A stretch of DNA of 64,000 bases, from assembly GCF_002575655.3 (NCBI RefSeq), contig NC_053036.3:198122788-198186787 (forward strand). Reading direction: 5' to 3'. The DNA is from Aegilops tauschii subsp. strangulata. Taxonomy: Eukaryota; Streptophyta; Magnoliopsida; Poales; Poaceae. Positions 34,010-44,619 of the stretch are shown here, in pieces; position 1 is the first letter of the stretch; each line of letters begins with the position of its first letter. The notes below the pieces were generated by a model, which made no database searches, was not told the origin of the DNA, and was given only the letters and a program-made list of their open reading frames with translations. The position numbers were made by a program, and so were the translations under genes.

Positions 34010-34340
34010 ATGTGTGTGTGTGTGTGTGGACATGGCGGCCGGGGCAGGAGCTCACCGACGATGCGCGGTGACGGGGGGCGGCGACGGGGACGGAGACGGG
34101 CGGTGACAACGGGGATGGGGACGGGGCAACGGCGGCGGGGACGGGGACGGGCCGGGCGGGGACGATGGGAGGACGGGGCGGGGCGCGGCGACGGGGCGCG
34201 GCGGACGGCGACGGACGGCGACGGGGACGGTGACGGACGGCGACGGGGACGGCGACGGACGGTGACGAGGGGCGGTGGCGAGGGCCGGCGGCGAGGGGCA
34301 GAGGAGAAAGAAGCAGAGGGAGAGATGAGAAACTGATTTT
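34010..34340 (-). repeat. GT run and GACGGGGACGG-type GC minisatellite
   Basis: A (GT)n run at 34012-34028 is followed by degenerate GACGGGGACGG/CGGCGACGG units up to about 34290, with false Pro/Arg-rich frames on both strands. Downstream is a purine-rich GAGGGAGAGATGAGAAAC phrase. The right CACTA end has a similar order: purine-rich leader, then CCGGTACTAAA repeats. Confidence 0.8.
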
Positions 34341-34364
34341 TTTTGAAGTGTTTTCTTATATAGA

Positions 34365-34535
34365 ACAACCTTTAGTACCGGTTGAAGCCACCAACCGGTA
34401 CTAAAGGTCTGTTTTGGCCAGGCCAAGCGGCGGGAAGCGCACACCCTTCAGTACCGGGTGGTGGCTCCAACCGGTACTAAAGACCCCCGCTTTAGTACCG
34501 GTTTGAGCCACCACCCGGTACTAAAGGGGGTGCGC
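34365..34535. promoter_or_regulatory. Internal copy of CACTA subterminal repeats
   Basis: Six CCGGTACTAAAG-type sites, three facing pairs, occur here in the middle of the element: CTTTAGTACCGGTTGAAGCC, ACCAACCGGTACTAAAGG, CTTCAGTACCGG, CCAACCGGTACTAAAG, TTTAGTACCGGTTTG and CACCCGGTACTAAAGG. They lie just upstream, in transcription direction, of the 142-aa ORF and ORF2. The same arrangement is found at the right end upstream of the first genes. No CACTAG terminus is attached. It may be a second promoter or a relic of a nested or recombined element. Confidence 0.8.
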
Positions 34536-34539
34536 TGGC

Positions 34540-35426
34540 GCAGGTGCGGTGCGTCATGTTTTGTCCCACCTCGCTAGCCGAGGGGCGTCCGCACTAGTTT
34601 ATAAGACCCAGTGCGGTAGCTCTCTCGAGCTCCTCTCCAAAGCAGGCCTACTGGGCCTAAATGTTCTGTGCTGCCCTGTGGGCCTACTGGGCCTTTGCGG
34701 GCCTGCATCCCGGCCCAACAACAGGTTGGGTTTCTAGTCGTATGCAGGCCGCTGTGGCGCAGTAGGCGGGCTTTTTCTATTTTCTTATTTTTTTGCTTTA
34801 TTTATTTTTGAGTTGTTTTTTGCTATATTTAGAGTTTCTTTGTGAATATTTTTGCTTTAGCTACAAAAAATTACAAACTTTCTATTAGTGCCGGTAGTTT
34901 ACAAATTTGAATAGTTTACATTTTGAATTATTTGAAATTTGTGTGAATCACTAGTTTGTGAATAACTTAACTTTGAAAATAGATTTTTCAGTGATTCTTT
35001 TTTCTTATGTTTAATATTAGTGTGTTTTATCATTATATTCAATTTGGTAATGCTTAGGTTATTTAAAAAATGAAGTGCCTTTGTAACGGATGAGTTTTCG
35101 TCCGAAACCCTGATACTTCGAAAGAGATTGTCCATTTTGTACACGAAGTTCATCCAGTTTTTGCGGTAACCCTCTCTACGTTTTTGCACATGCTATGTGG
35201 GTGAAATTATGATACCATGCCAACTTTCAACCTTTTCTGAGTTCATTTGAAATGCTTTTCAATTTCAGGGTCATTTAGCTGAAAAAATCAGTAAATGCAT
35301 GAAAGAATTTGTTTGCACATAAAATTTCTTCGCGTTTCAAATGCCAAAACACATAACGACCCTAACTATTACAGAGATTCCCTCCTGGGTGTGAAACACG
35401 GAAGAAAGTGATGATAGTGAAGCCGA
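34540..35426. other. CACTA internal spacer, no gene recognised
   Basis: A GC-rich part with repeated CCTACTGGGCCTA and TTTATAAGACCC phrases, followed by T-rich DNA to 35400. It separates the transposase 3' end from the internal repeat block. No coding support. Confidence 0.55.
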
Positions 35427-38400
35427 TCACATCCCAGATCTTTGGGTGTGAAACTTTTTCTTCGCGTGTGTCCCTTTGCGCCGTAGCCATGGAAAATCTT
35501 CATCATTTAACTGGATGCTCGGGTCAATATTCACTGTGAATGGAGCAATTTCATCAAACTTTTCATAATCTTCTGACATGTCTGTCTTGTCATCCACTCC
35601 CACGATGTTTCTCTTCCCAGAAAGAACTATGTGGCGCTTTGGCTCATCGTATGATGCATTAGCTTCCTTATCTTTTCTTTTTCTCGGCTTGGTAGACATA
35701 TCCTGCACATAGAAAACCTGTGCCACATCATTAGCTAGGACGAATGGTCCGTCTACATACGCAAGATTGTTGAGATCCACTGTTGTCATTCCATATTGCG
35801 GGTCTTCCGTTACCCCGCCTCGTGTCATATTGACCCATTTGCACCAAAACAAAGGGACCTTCAAACCACGTCCATAGTCAAGTTCCCATATCTCCTCTAT
35901 GTAACCATAATATGTTTCCTTTCCCGTCTTGGTTGTTGCATCAAAGAGGACACCACTGTTTTGGTTGGTGCTCTTCTTATCTTGGGCGATCGTGTAAAAT
36001 GCATTACCATTTATCTCGTACCCTTTGAAAGTCATTATATTCGAAGATGGTAACTGGGATAGCGAGTATATGTCATCTTCAATAGAGGCGTCATGCATGG
36101 TACGTGTCTACAACCAGCCGGCGAAACTCCTGGTTTGTTCACGTGTAATCCAGTCATCAAACCGCTCCGGGTGTTTGGAGCGTAGAAAATTCTTGTGTTC
36201 GTCCATATACGGAGCCACCAAGGCAGAATTCTGTAAAACTGTGTAGTGTGGTTCAGTGAGAGAATGTCCGTCCATACATATTTTTTGATTCCCTCCTAGC
36301 GTGCCTTTTCCATCCTGTCTGCCCTTATGCCGCGATTCAGGAACACCAATCGGATTAGGGATAATTAGATTTATGCCCCTAGTTGTGTCCCACTCATCTG
36401 TTTTACCCCTAATTCCCAAAAGTCACTGGTTCTGTCCAAGTCACTTTGCTCCTATTATGCTTTTTCCCTTTGACCGTTTGACCATCAGTTTGAAAACTTC
36501 ATAACTAATTCATACTAAATCAGAAAATGCAAATAAGATACCGAAATGTTCAGAAAAACATCACCTATATGTCAGTGTCATTTGCATTCATGAAAAAAGT
36601 GTTGGAAAGTGCCCATCCGAGTTTTAGCTCTTATGCTACCACCATGAATAGTAAAATCTAAAAAAGTTCAAAAAATTGAAAAAAAAATTGGTGGCAAAGA
36701 ATCACAAATGTTTTAAGTGCCTGCCAAGTTTCATTAGGGAATAACATTCGTGGGTGCCGTGGCAAAAAAAACAATCAGCACTCCAAAATAGATTTTTTTT
36801 GCCACGACTTCCACGAATGTCGTTCCCTAATGAAACTTGGAAAGCACTTAGAACATTTGTTGTTCTTCGCCACCATATTTTTTTTGAATTTTTTTGAATT
36901 TTTTTGAGTTCACTATTCATGGTGGTATCAAAAGAGCTAAAACTCGGATGTGCACTTTCCAACACTTTTTTCATGAATGAAAATGACACTGACATATAGG
37001 TGATGTTTTTCTGAACATTTTGGTATCTTATTTGCATTTTTATGATTCAGTATGAATTAGTTATGAAGTTTTCAAATTGACGGTCAAACGGTCAAAGGGC
37101 AAAAGCATAAGAGGAGCAAAGTGACTCGGACAGAGCCGGTGACTTTTGGGAATTAGGGGTAAAACAGACGAGTGGGACACAACTAGGGGCATGAATCTAA
37201 TTATCCCATCGGATTAAGGTCAGGAATAAAGTCAATACAAAACTCAATGACCTCCTCATTTTCATGGCCCTTGGAGATGCTTCCTTCTGGCCTAGCACGG
37301 TTATGAACATATTTCTTTAAGACTCCCATGAACCTCTCAAAGGGGAACATATTGTGTAGAAATACAGGACCCAAAACGTTAATCTCTTCGCATAGGTGAA
37401 CTAGGACGTGCGTCATGATGTTGAAGAAGGATGGTGGGAACACCAACTCGAAACTGACAAGACATTGCACCAAATCATTCTCTAACCTTGGTATGATTTC
37501 TGGATCAATTACCTTCTGAGAGATTGCATTGAGGAATGCACATAGCTTCACAATGGCTAATCGAACGTTATCCGGTAGAAGCCCCCTCAATGCAACCGGA
37601 AGCAGTTGCGTCATAATCACGTGGCATTCATGAGACTTTAGGTTCTGGAACTTTTTCTCTGCCATGTTTATTATTCCCTTTATATTCGACGAGAAGCTAG
37701 ACGGTACCTTAATACTGAGTAGGCATTCAAAGAAGATTTCCTTCTCTTCTTTGGTAAGAGCGTAGCTGGCATGACCCTGATGTATGCCGTCTTTTCCATG
37801 CATACGTTGCTGGTCCTCCCGTGCCTCAGGTGTATCTTTTGTCTTCCCATACACGCCCAAGAAGCCAAGCAGGGTCACGCAAAGATTCTTTGTCACGTGC
37901 ATCACGTCGATTGCAGAGCGGACCTCTAGGTCTTTCCAATAGGGCAGGTCCCAAAATATAGATTTCTTCTTCCACATGGGTGCGCGTCCGTCAGCGTCAT
38001 TCGGAACAGGTTGTCCGCCAGGACCCTTTCCAAACACTACCTTCAAATCCTTGACCTTATCATGTACATCAGCACCAGTACGGTGGCGAGGCTTCGTCCG
38101 GTGATCCACCTCACCTTTGAAATGCTTGCCTTTCTTTCTTACGGGATGCCTACTCGGAAGAAATCGACCATGTCCCAGGTACACATTCTTCCTACAATTG
38201 TCCAAATATATACTGTCGGTATCATCCAAACAGTGCGTGCATGCGCGGTATCCCTTGTTTGTCTGTCCTGAAAGGTTACTGAGAGCAGGCCAATCATTGA
38301 TGGTCACGAACAGCTAGGCCTTTAGGTCAAATTCTTCCCCCATGTGCTCATCCCACGCACGTACACCTGTTCCATTCCACAGCTGTAAGAGTTCTTCAAC

Positions 38401-39633
38401 TAATGGCCTTAGGTACACATCAATGTCGTTGCCGGGTTGCTTAGGGCCTTGGATGAGCACTGGCATCATAATGAACTTCCGCTTCATGCACAACCAAGGA
38501 GGAAGGTTATACAAACATAGAGACACAGGCCAGGTGCTATAGTTGCTGCTCTGCTCCCCAAAAGGGTTAATGCCATCTGCGCTTAGACCAAACCATACGT
38601 TCCGTGCGTCATCTGCAAACTCCTTCCCGTACTTTCTCTCGATTTTTCTCCACTGCGACCCGTCAACAGGTACTCTCAACTTTCCGTCTTTCTTACAGTC
38701 TTCTCTGTGCCATCGCATCGCCTTGGCATGCTCTTTGTTTTGGAACAAACGTTTCAACCGTGGTATTATAGGAGCATACCACATCACCTTGGCAGGAATC
38801 TTCTTCCTGGAGCGCTCGCCCTCGACATCACTAGGGTCATCGCGCCTGATCTTATAGCGCAATGCACCGCATACCGGGCAAGAGTTCAAATCCTCATACT
38901 CACCGCGGTAGAGGATGCCGTCATTAGGGCATGCATGTATCTTCTGCACCTCTAATCCTAGAGGGCAGACAACCTTCTTTGCTTCGTACGTACTGTCGGG
39001 CAATTCGTTGTCCTTTGGAAGCATATTCTTTATCATTACCAGCAACTTTACAAATCCCTTGTAAGATACACCATTCTCTGCCTTCCATTGCAGCAATTCC
39101 AGTGTGGTGCCCAACTTTTTCTTGTCAGCTTCGCAATTCGGGTACAACAATTTCTTGTGATCCTCTAACATGCGCTGCAACTTCTTCTTCTCCAAATCAC
39201 TTGCGCAATTTCTCTTTACATCGACAATGGCCTGACCTAGATCATCAGCGGGCTCATCTGATGCCTCTTCTTCAGCTTCTTCACGCATTGCTGGCTCAAC
39301 TTCTTCCCCCATTGTTGTATCATCGTATTCAGGGAACCCATGGCCAGGATAGCTGTCGTCGTCCTCTTCTTCTTCATTGTCTTCCATCATAACCCCTCTT
39401 TCTCCGTCCTTGGTCCAAACATTATAGTGGGGCATGAAACCGGACTTAAACAGGTGGACGTGAATGGTTCTTGACGTAGAGTAATTGTGATCATTCTTAC
39501 AGACTAAACATGGACAAGGCATAAAACCATCCGCCCGCTTGTTTGCCTCAGCCGCAAGCAGAAAAGTTTGCACGCCATTAATGAACTCGGGAGAGCATCG
39601 GTCATCGTACATCCATTGTTGGCTCATCTTCAT
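35427..39633 (-). pseudogene. TNP2-type CACTA transposase, interrupted
   Basis: Would cut and join the element ends (Transposase_21 family with C-terminal DUF4218/DUF4216-like parts). It starts at ATG 39633 or 39627 (MSQQWMYDDRCSPEFINGV). The zinc-binding CPCLVCKND follows, then an acidic stretch, CPVCGALRY, the transposase core (WFGLSADGINPFG; LPPWLCMKRKFIMM), INDWPALSNLSGQ, a DVMHVTKN motif, the long DUF4218-like region (LPVALRGLLP; HLCEEINVLGP) and the C-terminal VPLFWCKWV of the DUF4216-like region. Three disruptions: a TAG at 38314-38316 (Leu expected), an 850-bp foldback insertion at 36358-37207, and a TAG at 36108-36110 (Gln expected). All frames agree across the breaks once these are ignored, so the damage looks recent. 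It ends at 35427. Confidence 0.92.
36358..37207. mobile_element. 850-bp foldback element, Mutator-like MITE
   Basis: Nearly the whole element is one inverted repeat: arms about 36358-36771 and 36792-37207 with a loop of about 20 bases. Both ends read GGGATAATTAGATT inward. It is flanked by identical 9-bp copies ATCGGATTA (36349-36357 and 37208-37216), the duplication size of Mutator-type elements. It has no coding capacity. It lies inside the TNP2 frame between the Pro and the Gly of DLNP and GVPES. If transcribed it would form a long hairpin RNA. Confidence 0.95.
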
Positions 39634-39716
39634 TACACAACACCGAAAAGACCAAATTAATACAAGTTCATACATAAAGTTCATACAAGCCTTAAATGCA
39701 AGAAACAAATAACTCT

Positions 39717-40020
39717 CTAACTAAAGCATTTAAATGCAACAACAAATGCGATCAAGATCGCAACTAAGGTAACAATTGATCCAACAGCATAATGATACCA
39801 AGCCTCACTATCAATGGCATATTTTCTAATCTTTCTAATATTCAAGCGCATTTTCTCCATCTTGATCTTGTGATCGTCGACGACATCGGCAACATGCAAG
39901 TCCAATTCCATCTTCTCCCCCTCAATTCTTTTCAATTTTTCTTTCAAATACTCGTTTTCTCTTTCAACTAAATTTAACCTCTCGACAATAGGGTCGGTTG
40001 GATTCTGGTTCACAAACCTC
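39717..40020 (-). CDS. Coiled-coil, membrane-anchored small protein (last exon)
   Basis: A terminal exon of about 100 codons that starts after a TTTTTGTCTAG acceptor at 40021. It reads RFVNQNPTDPIVERLNLV, then a heptad-rich stretch (ENEYLKEKLKRIEGEKMELD; KMEKMRLNIRKIRKYA). It ends in one hydrophobic segment (VGSIVTLVAILIAFVVAF) followed by KCFS. This predicts a dimerising coiled coil with a C-terminal tail anchor. Upstream exons probably lie between 40260 and 40540, where GTGAGC and GTTAGC donors are seen, but I could not fix them. It lies 84 bases upstream of the transposase ATG, on the same strand and near the element's 5' end. I know of no function; it could have been carried along for element use. 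Confidence 0.6.
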
Positions 40021-40659
40021 CTAGACAAAAATATCTATGTCAACTTGATGGGCATAATTTGTCATAAACACGAAATGCAACAACTAGTTTTAAAAGAGAA
40101 TATTCCACATCCGAATCATAACAAGGACGAGGGCCGACGGGGACGGATATCAAAACCATGGCACTATGTATACCAAACAACGTACGGGTAAGATAACTAT
40201 ACGAGTACCTATATCCAAATCACACAAACATCAATATGGTAATGTAAAACATTCACGAACAAGAGGCTCACCACAAGGTGGTGCCGGCGACGGAACGGTG
40301 TGGGCGATCGACTGTGGTTACGACGGAGATTTAGAAGGCACTAAGTAAACCACACCTACATATGCAAGCTAAGTGTTATTTTTGACCTCAAATTGCATAT
40401 AAATCAAATACTAGCACATATATTTCCTCCCAAATTACTAAACTCATAAATTAATCACTATACAGAGCATTGCAAGAGCTAATCTAGCAATGAGAGATGA
40501 AAGGACAAAGTTGCTAACCTTTGTGATCATTTGAATGGATGGGGGCCTTCAAATCTTGACAAATTTTTGGGCAAAATGTGTGATGAGCTCGAGAGGAAGA
40601 GGGGAAGAACAGAGAGGAGAGGGGAAAGGGGAAGAACAGAGCGAGCTCAGGTGGACGAA

Positions 40660-40925
40660 GGGTTTATGTAGGACGACCTTTAGCACTGGTTCGTGCCACG
40701 AACCGGTACTAAAGGTGCTGGAGGGGCCCCGGACTGACAACATCCTGCCACCACTCACTTTAGTACCGGTCCGTGGCACGAACCGGTGCTAAAGTTCGGC
40801 CACGAACCGGTACTAATGAAAGCGGCCGGCTAGCCGTTGGAACCGGCACTAATGCAGACATTAGTGCCGGCTCAAAAGCAAACCGGCACTAATGTGCTTG
40901 ACATTTGACCCTTTTTCTACTAGTG
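40660..40925. repeat. CACTA right (5') subterminal repeats
   Basis: Repeated CACGAACCGGTACTAAAG, TTTAGTACCGGTCCGTG, AACCGGCACTAATG and ATTAGTGCCGGCTC motifs lead to the terminus CTTTTTCTACTAGTG. The purine-rich leader of the first element gene starts just inside (40590-40650). Confidence 0.88.
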
Positions 40926-40928
40926 ATA

Positions 40929-42904
40929 TCTCACGTCGATCATCCCTCCACTCTCTTCTCGTGGATCGCTCCCTCTATATATGATATATCCATGACTCTG
41001 TTTCACACACATTGCATATGTTACGTTTTTTGTTTGAGATATCATCGACACATTGCCTCTGTTTTGCACAAACCATCTCTCTCACACCCACCCACGTACG
41101 TACCTGCACCTAAAGAAGAGGTGCATGCATGACGCACATACTCACGTCTCGTTCCCGGCCACACCTGCGCGGGTACAAGGTGGAGTTCATTTCTGTACGA
41201 AAAGGCAGCCCACGTGATAATTTGATGTGTGTAGCGGTTGTTTACTCGAAGGAGGGTCGTATACCACGCGTAGACAGAACAAAGTTCGACTTGACACGTT
41301 AGTATTAAATAAAGTTATATTCCTCAATGGCACGTACAGAATATAAAATGATTGTCATCGGGAAAAAAGAAAAATCCGCTCCACTATATACAATGGAGCC
41401 TACCTGCTGGAGTTTCTCTCTCGTCACACCATCTCACACAAGGCGGCGGTGGCCTCTCTCTCTCACCGTTGGTCACTGATCCGGCTGCATCCCGTCCACC
41501 GGCGGAAAGGGAGGATGTGCATCATTTCTTCGTTCGACGGCACTAAGGCAGCACGTCCCGATCTGCGGTACCCGTCGTTCTCTCTGACCAAGCTCCGGCG
41601 CGGTAGGGCCTTCGACACTTGCTTGCTGCCGTAGTATGGGCAGATCCCGGCCGCCGGCGCCCTCCTAGTTACACCCCGACGACCGTCAGGTACAGCTTCC
41701 TCCGGCCTTGCTCCAATGCCCATCTTCCCATGTTGCTGCATGTGGAAAATCCTGCATGTGGATCTTCTTTAGTTGTTTGCTTAAAACGTATCTCGGCCGG
41801 TGTACTTTCCATCTTGCAATCTCGTCCTCAAACCGTTTTTGATAAACCACCATGCTTCTATCTTTCCCTTATTGCATGTAATATGCTTCTTTTTTGTCGG
41901 CGTATGTGTCTTCAACTCATGTTATTGGGCAGTAATTGTTTCCTTTCTACCTCCTTTTGCAAATAGGGCTATCCATTTCACCTCATTGCTATTGCGACCT
42001 TTTGGTGAACTACACAAATCACTTTTTTATTAAGAGTGTTTTGTGCAGTTCCGCCAAATTGTCACACGGGCAATATTTTTACATTTCTGTGGGACTGCAG
42101 AAAGGGAGATTGGTTCTGCTATCCTCCTCGTCCAACTCCATGCCTAATCTTCTCCAACAAGTAGTTAGTCCTAAAGAGAGATCGCAGAGGTGATCGGCTT
42201 CTATTTGTGTGTGTTATGTTTCATCATCTAGTTCCACTATTATTGTAATCACACTGACTGAATATCTTTGCAAACAGGGATGATCAACTCGATTTGAGTG
42301 GAGCTGCACAAAATGATCGGATTGTGATGTCCTCCATACACCTCTTTTTTGGCTACAGAGCTGGGTGAAACTAGCTGCCAACCAGTGAACACTGTGCCCA
42401 GGAAATGGAGCCATGCCTACGAACAACATCGATCAATTATATATTTTTCTTTATTTGTACACCTTCTCACAACTTTGTCTTCAGTTGTGATGTGAATATT
42501 GGCGTTGATCTACTAACCATTGAGATGCATTAGCAGCCATGGTAGTTTCATTTGTATTTGATGGAATGTTGTAACAAGACAATCTTGAGGCAAGAGGACA
42601 CATGAATCCTAAGTTGAAACCTTTTTTTTCCTGCGGGAACCAAAGTTTGAAACCTTCATAGCATCACACTACAATTTCATTATGCTGGAAAATTATGCGT
42701 ACATCTAAACAAATCCCGAAGGATTGATAGCAATGCCAGAAAAAATTCAACTCATTTCGCCGACATGTGGGACATCCTTCATCCGACTCCACCTGCCATG
42801 CAGCAATATTGAGTGCACAACTGCAGGGAAAGATTCACACCGGTCATTGCATCGCAGTAATAATGACTAGTGAGCAGTCAAATCACAGAGCCCCACCTTC
42901 ACCA
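40929..42904. other. Low-copy spacer, no gene recognised
   Basis: Contains a segment (about 41150-41340) similar to 44935-45120 (shared ATTTCTGTACGAARAGGCAGC and GATAATTTG phrases). A GC-rich stretch at 41420-41720 has short frames on both strands, followed by AT-rich DNA. The 41400-42200 part could be an untranslated or decayed transcript; I see no conserved protein. Confidence 0.4.
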
Positions 42905-43012
42905 CAGTAAGTTGCTCGGACGAAGCAACCATCATTTCTCTCATCGCTGAATCCGCTGGTACTCCAATATTCCCAGAGTAATAAGTTGCTCGGGCGAAGC
43001 AACCATCACTTC
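42905..43012 (+). repeat. Duplicated 30-base phrase
   Basis: TAAGTTGCTCGGACGAAGCA followed by ACCATCA occurs near 42910, and again with one change (CGGGCG) near 42982. An ACAGTAAGT/AGTAATAAG lead-in precedes each. The spacing is about 72 bases. Confidence 0.8.
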
Positions 43013-43361
43013 ACCGTTCCCACAGTAAGTACTACCTCCTTTTTTATTCTAGAAACAACCACACGTGAATATTGGACGGTATCAGCACAACAACTGAATC
43101 AAAAATCGAAACCAACCAATGAAGTACTACTAATGGTGAGCGTTTGCTAGTATCATGTACTCCGTCTGTCCATGTATATATGGCTTAATGCATTTTCCGA
43201 GACTAACTTCAGCCCTATTTGGATCCATGGGTTAGAGTTAGTTTGAGCTAGTTGGGGCTCAAATAGCCCTAAAGTATCCAAACATGAGGGTTCAATTGGA
43301 GCAAGTTGCACCAAACCCACCAAAAAAAACTATCCCACCCAAGAGGTGCTAATTGGAGATA

Positions 43362-43561
43362 GTGCATAATTGGTTTGCTGCCAACATTTGGCATTGCCAA
43401 TATTTGGCAAGCCAACATTTGTCAAAATCAGAAGTTGCCAACATTTGGCAACTTTTTGTGAGTTTGACAATGAAAATTGGCAAGCAACCAATCTCTAGCG
43501 AAAATTTGGCACCTGCCAAAATTTGGCATGACAACTTTTGGCATCAAACCAATTATGCTAA
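43362..43561. mobile_element. Inner MITE with ATTTGGCA repeats
   Basis: The left end reads GCATAATTGGTTTGCTGCCA, and the right end read inward reads GCATAATTGGTTTGATGCCA. The roughly 200-bp interior is full of CCAACATTTGGCA/CCAAAATTTGGCA repeats in both orientations, so it can fold extensively. The flanking duplication is not clear (TAG or TAA). Confidence 0.7.
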
Positions 43562-43627
43562 TAGTTCTCATAGAGCCCACTGAAAAATCACTTTTCTCTC
43601 TCTATCTTGCCAGCCAGGTGGTGCTAA

Positions 43628-43895
43628 GGCTGGTCGTAATGGTAGTATCATAGCTAGTATCATGCATGCCAACTCGGCAATTTTGATGAGGTGTTACAGA
43701 ATGAAATGAAGAAAGAGAGGGTTGAGTATCATATCATAATACCGTATCATAATAAATGCTATGCTACTATGTGTCATGCATGGCAATAAATAGAGTGCTA
43801 CATGATACTAATATATGACACTATGCATTAGGAAGGTAGTATCATAGTATCATATGCATGATACTAGTATATGATACTCCCCATTACAACCAGCC
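43628..43895. mobile_element. Tourist/Harbinger-type MITE
   Basis: 268 bp with inverted ends GGCTGGTCGTAATGG and GGCTGGTTGTAATGG, flanked by TAA at 43625-43627 and 43896-43898. The interior repeats GTATCAT/ATGATAC palindromes. A partial relative lies at about 47085-47200. Confidence 0.88.
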
Positions 43896-44619
43896 TAATT
43901 GGAGCTAGTTATCATGGGGCCCACTGAAAAATCACTTTTCTCTCTCCATCAAGTGCATTTATTGTCAATCTAACCCTGTCATCCAAACACCTCTTTGGCT
44001 AGAGTTAGTTCAGGGTTAGTCTAACCTCTAGCTAAGTTAGAGTATCCAAACAGGAGCAGTATAGGACATGCAAGTTGCTCAAAGCATACCGTCAAATTCG
44101 TACATGAAAGGATCTTTTTTGAAAACGGAACGTTAAAAGGATCTTCGAATGATATAATTTTCAAATTATATAAAATCTTATCAATAGTCAAAGGCAACCT
44201 CGAAGAATACATTAGGCCCTATATAAAATATTATCAATAGTCAAAACCAAGTGTTACTACTACACCAAACAAGTTCAAAACAAGAAACTGGACCCACTCA
44301 GGGCACGGCACGCCTATCTCGTTTGGCCCGTTGGTTAAAGCGCTTCCTTTTCTTGGCATAACAATAGAGTACAGTAAAATTTTTAGAATGCTCTTGGCAT
44401 GTCGCTAACATGTGATGAGTTAACCGACCTCAATAGATGGCAAAAATGCCAGCCCGGCGCACTTTGAGAGAGACGAGGAGCAAGAAGCGATACGGGCTGG
44501 TGGATTACTAGAGCTAGGTGTCGCACCACGGCCAAGAAATATGATGATAGCGTGGGTTGGTCATGTATGATGTAACTACACTGGGCTGCCGTGTTTCGGT
44601 CTCTTCTGGTCTACTGTGG

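Larger units (their letters stand above)
28435..40925 (-). mobile_element. Complete CACTA element, 12,491 bp (Caspar-like)
   Basis: The left end starts CACTAGTGCGAACCGG, and the right end read inward starts CACTAGTAGAAAAAGGGTCA. ATA lies immediately outside both ends (28432-28434 and 40926-40928), the 3-bp duplication expected for CACTA insertion. Both ends carry CCGGTnCTAAAG/CACTAAnG subterminal repeats. Genes run on the minus strand: coiled-coil/membrane protein, TNP2 transposase, a 142-aa unknown and ORF2. All main genes have disabling changes, so the element would need proteins from elsewhere to move. The Caspar label is from memory of terminus style. Confidence 0.92.
43205..44062. mobile_element. 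Outer MITE carrying two nested MITEs
   Basis: The outer inverted ends are CCCTATTTGGATCCATGGGT on the left and CCTGTTTGGATACTCTAACT on the right, read inward; both continue with TTAGAGTTAG/TAGCTAGAG-like text. The interior phrase CCCACTGAAAAATCACTTTT occurs twice (near 43577 and 43920), flanking the Tourist element. The outer class is uncertain (hAT- or Harbinger-like). Confidence 0.55.

Noticed and set aside
33922..34444. Pro/Arg-rich frames on both strands
   Set aside because: Caused by the GACGGGGACGG minisatellite; no conserved text.
41400..42430. Possible coding gene between 41.4 and 42.4 kb
   Set aside because: Short frames switch strand and frame, with no conserved motif and no consistent exon phases.
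44300..44350. tRNA gene at the TTTGGCCCGTTGGTTAAAGC phrase
   Set aside because: It resembles an A-box half only; no B box, anticodon stem or terminator follows.
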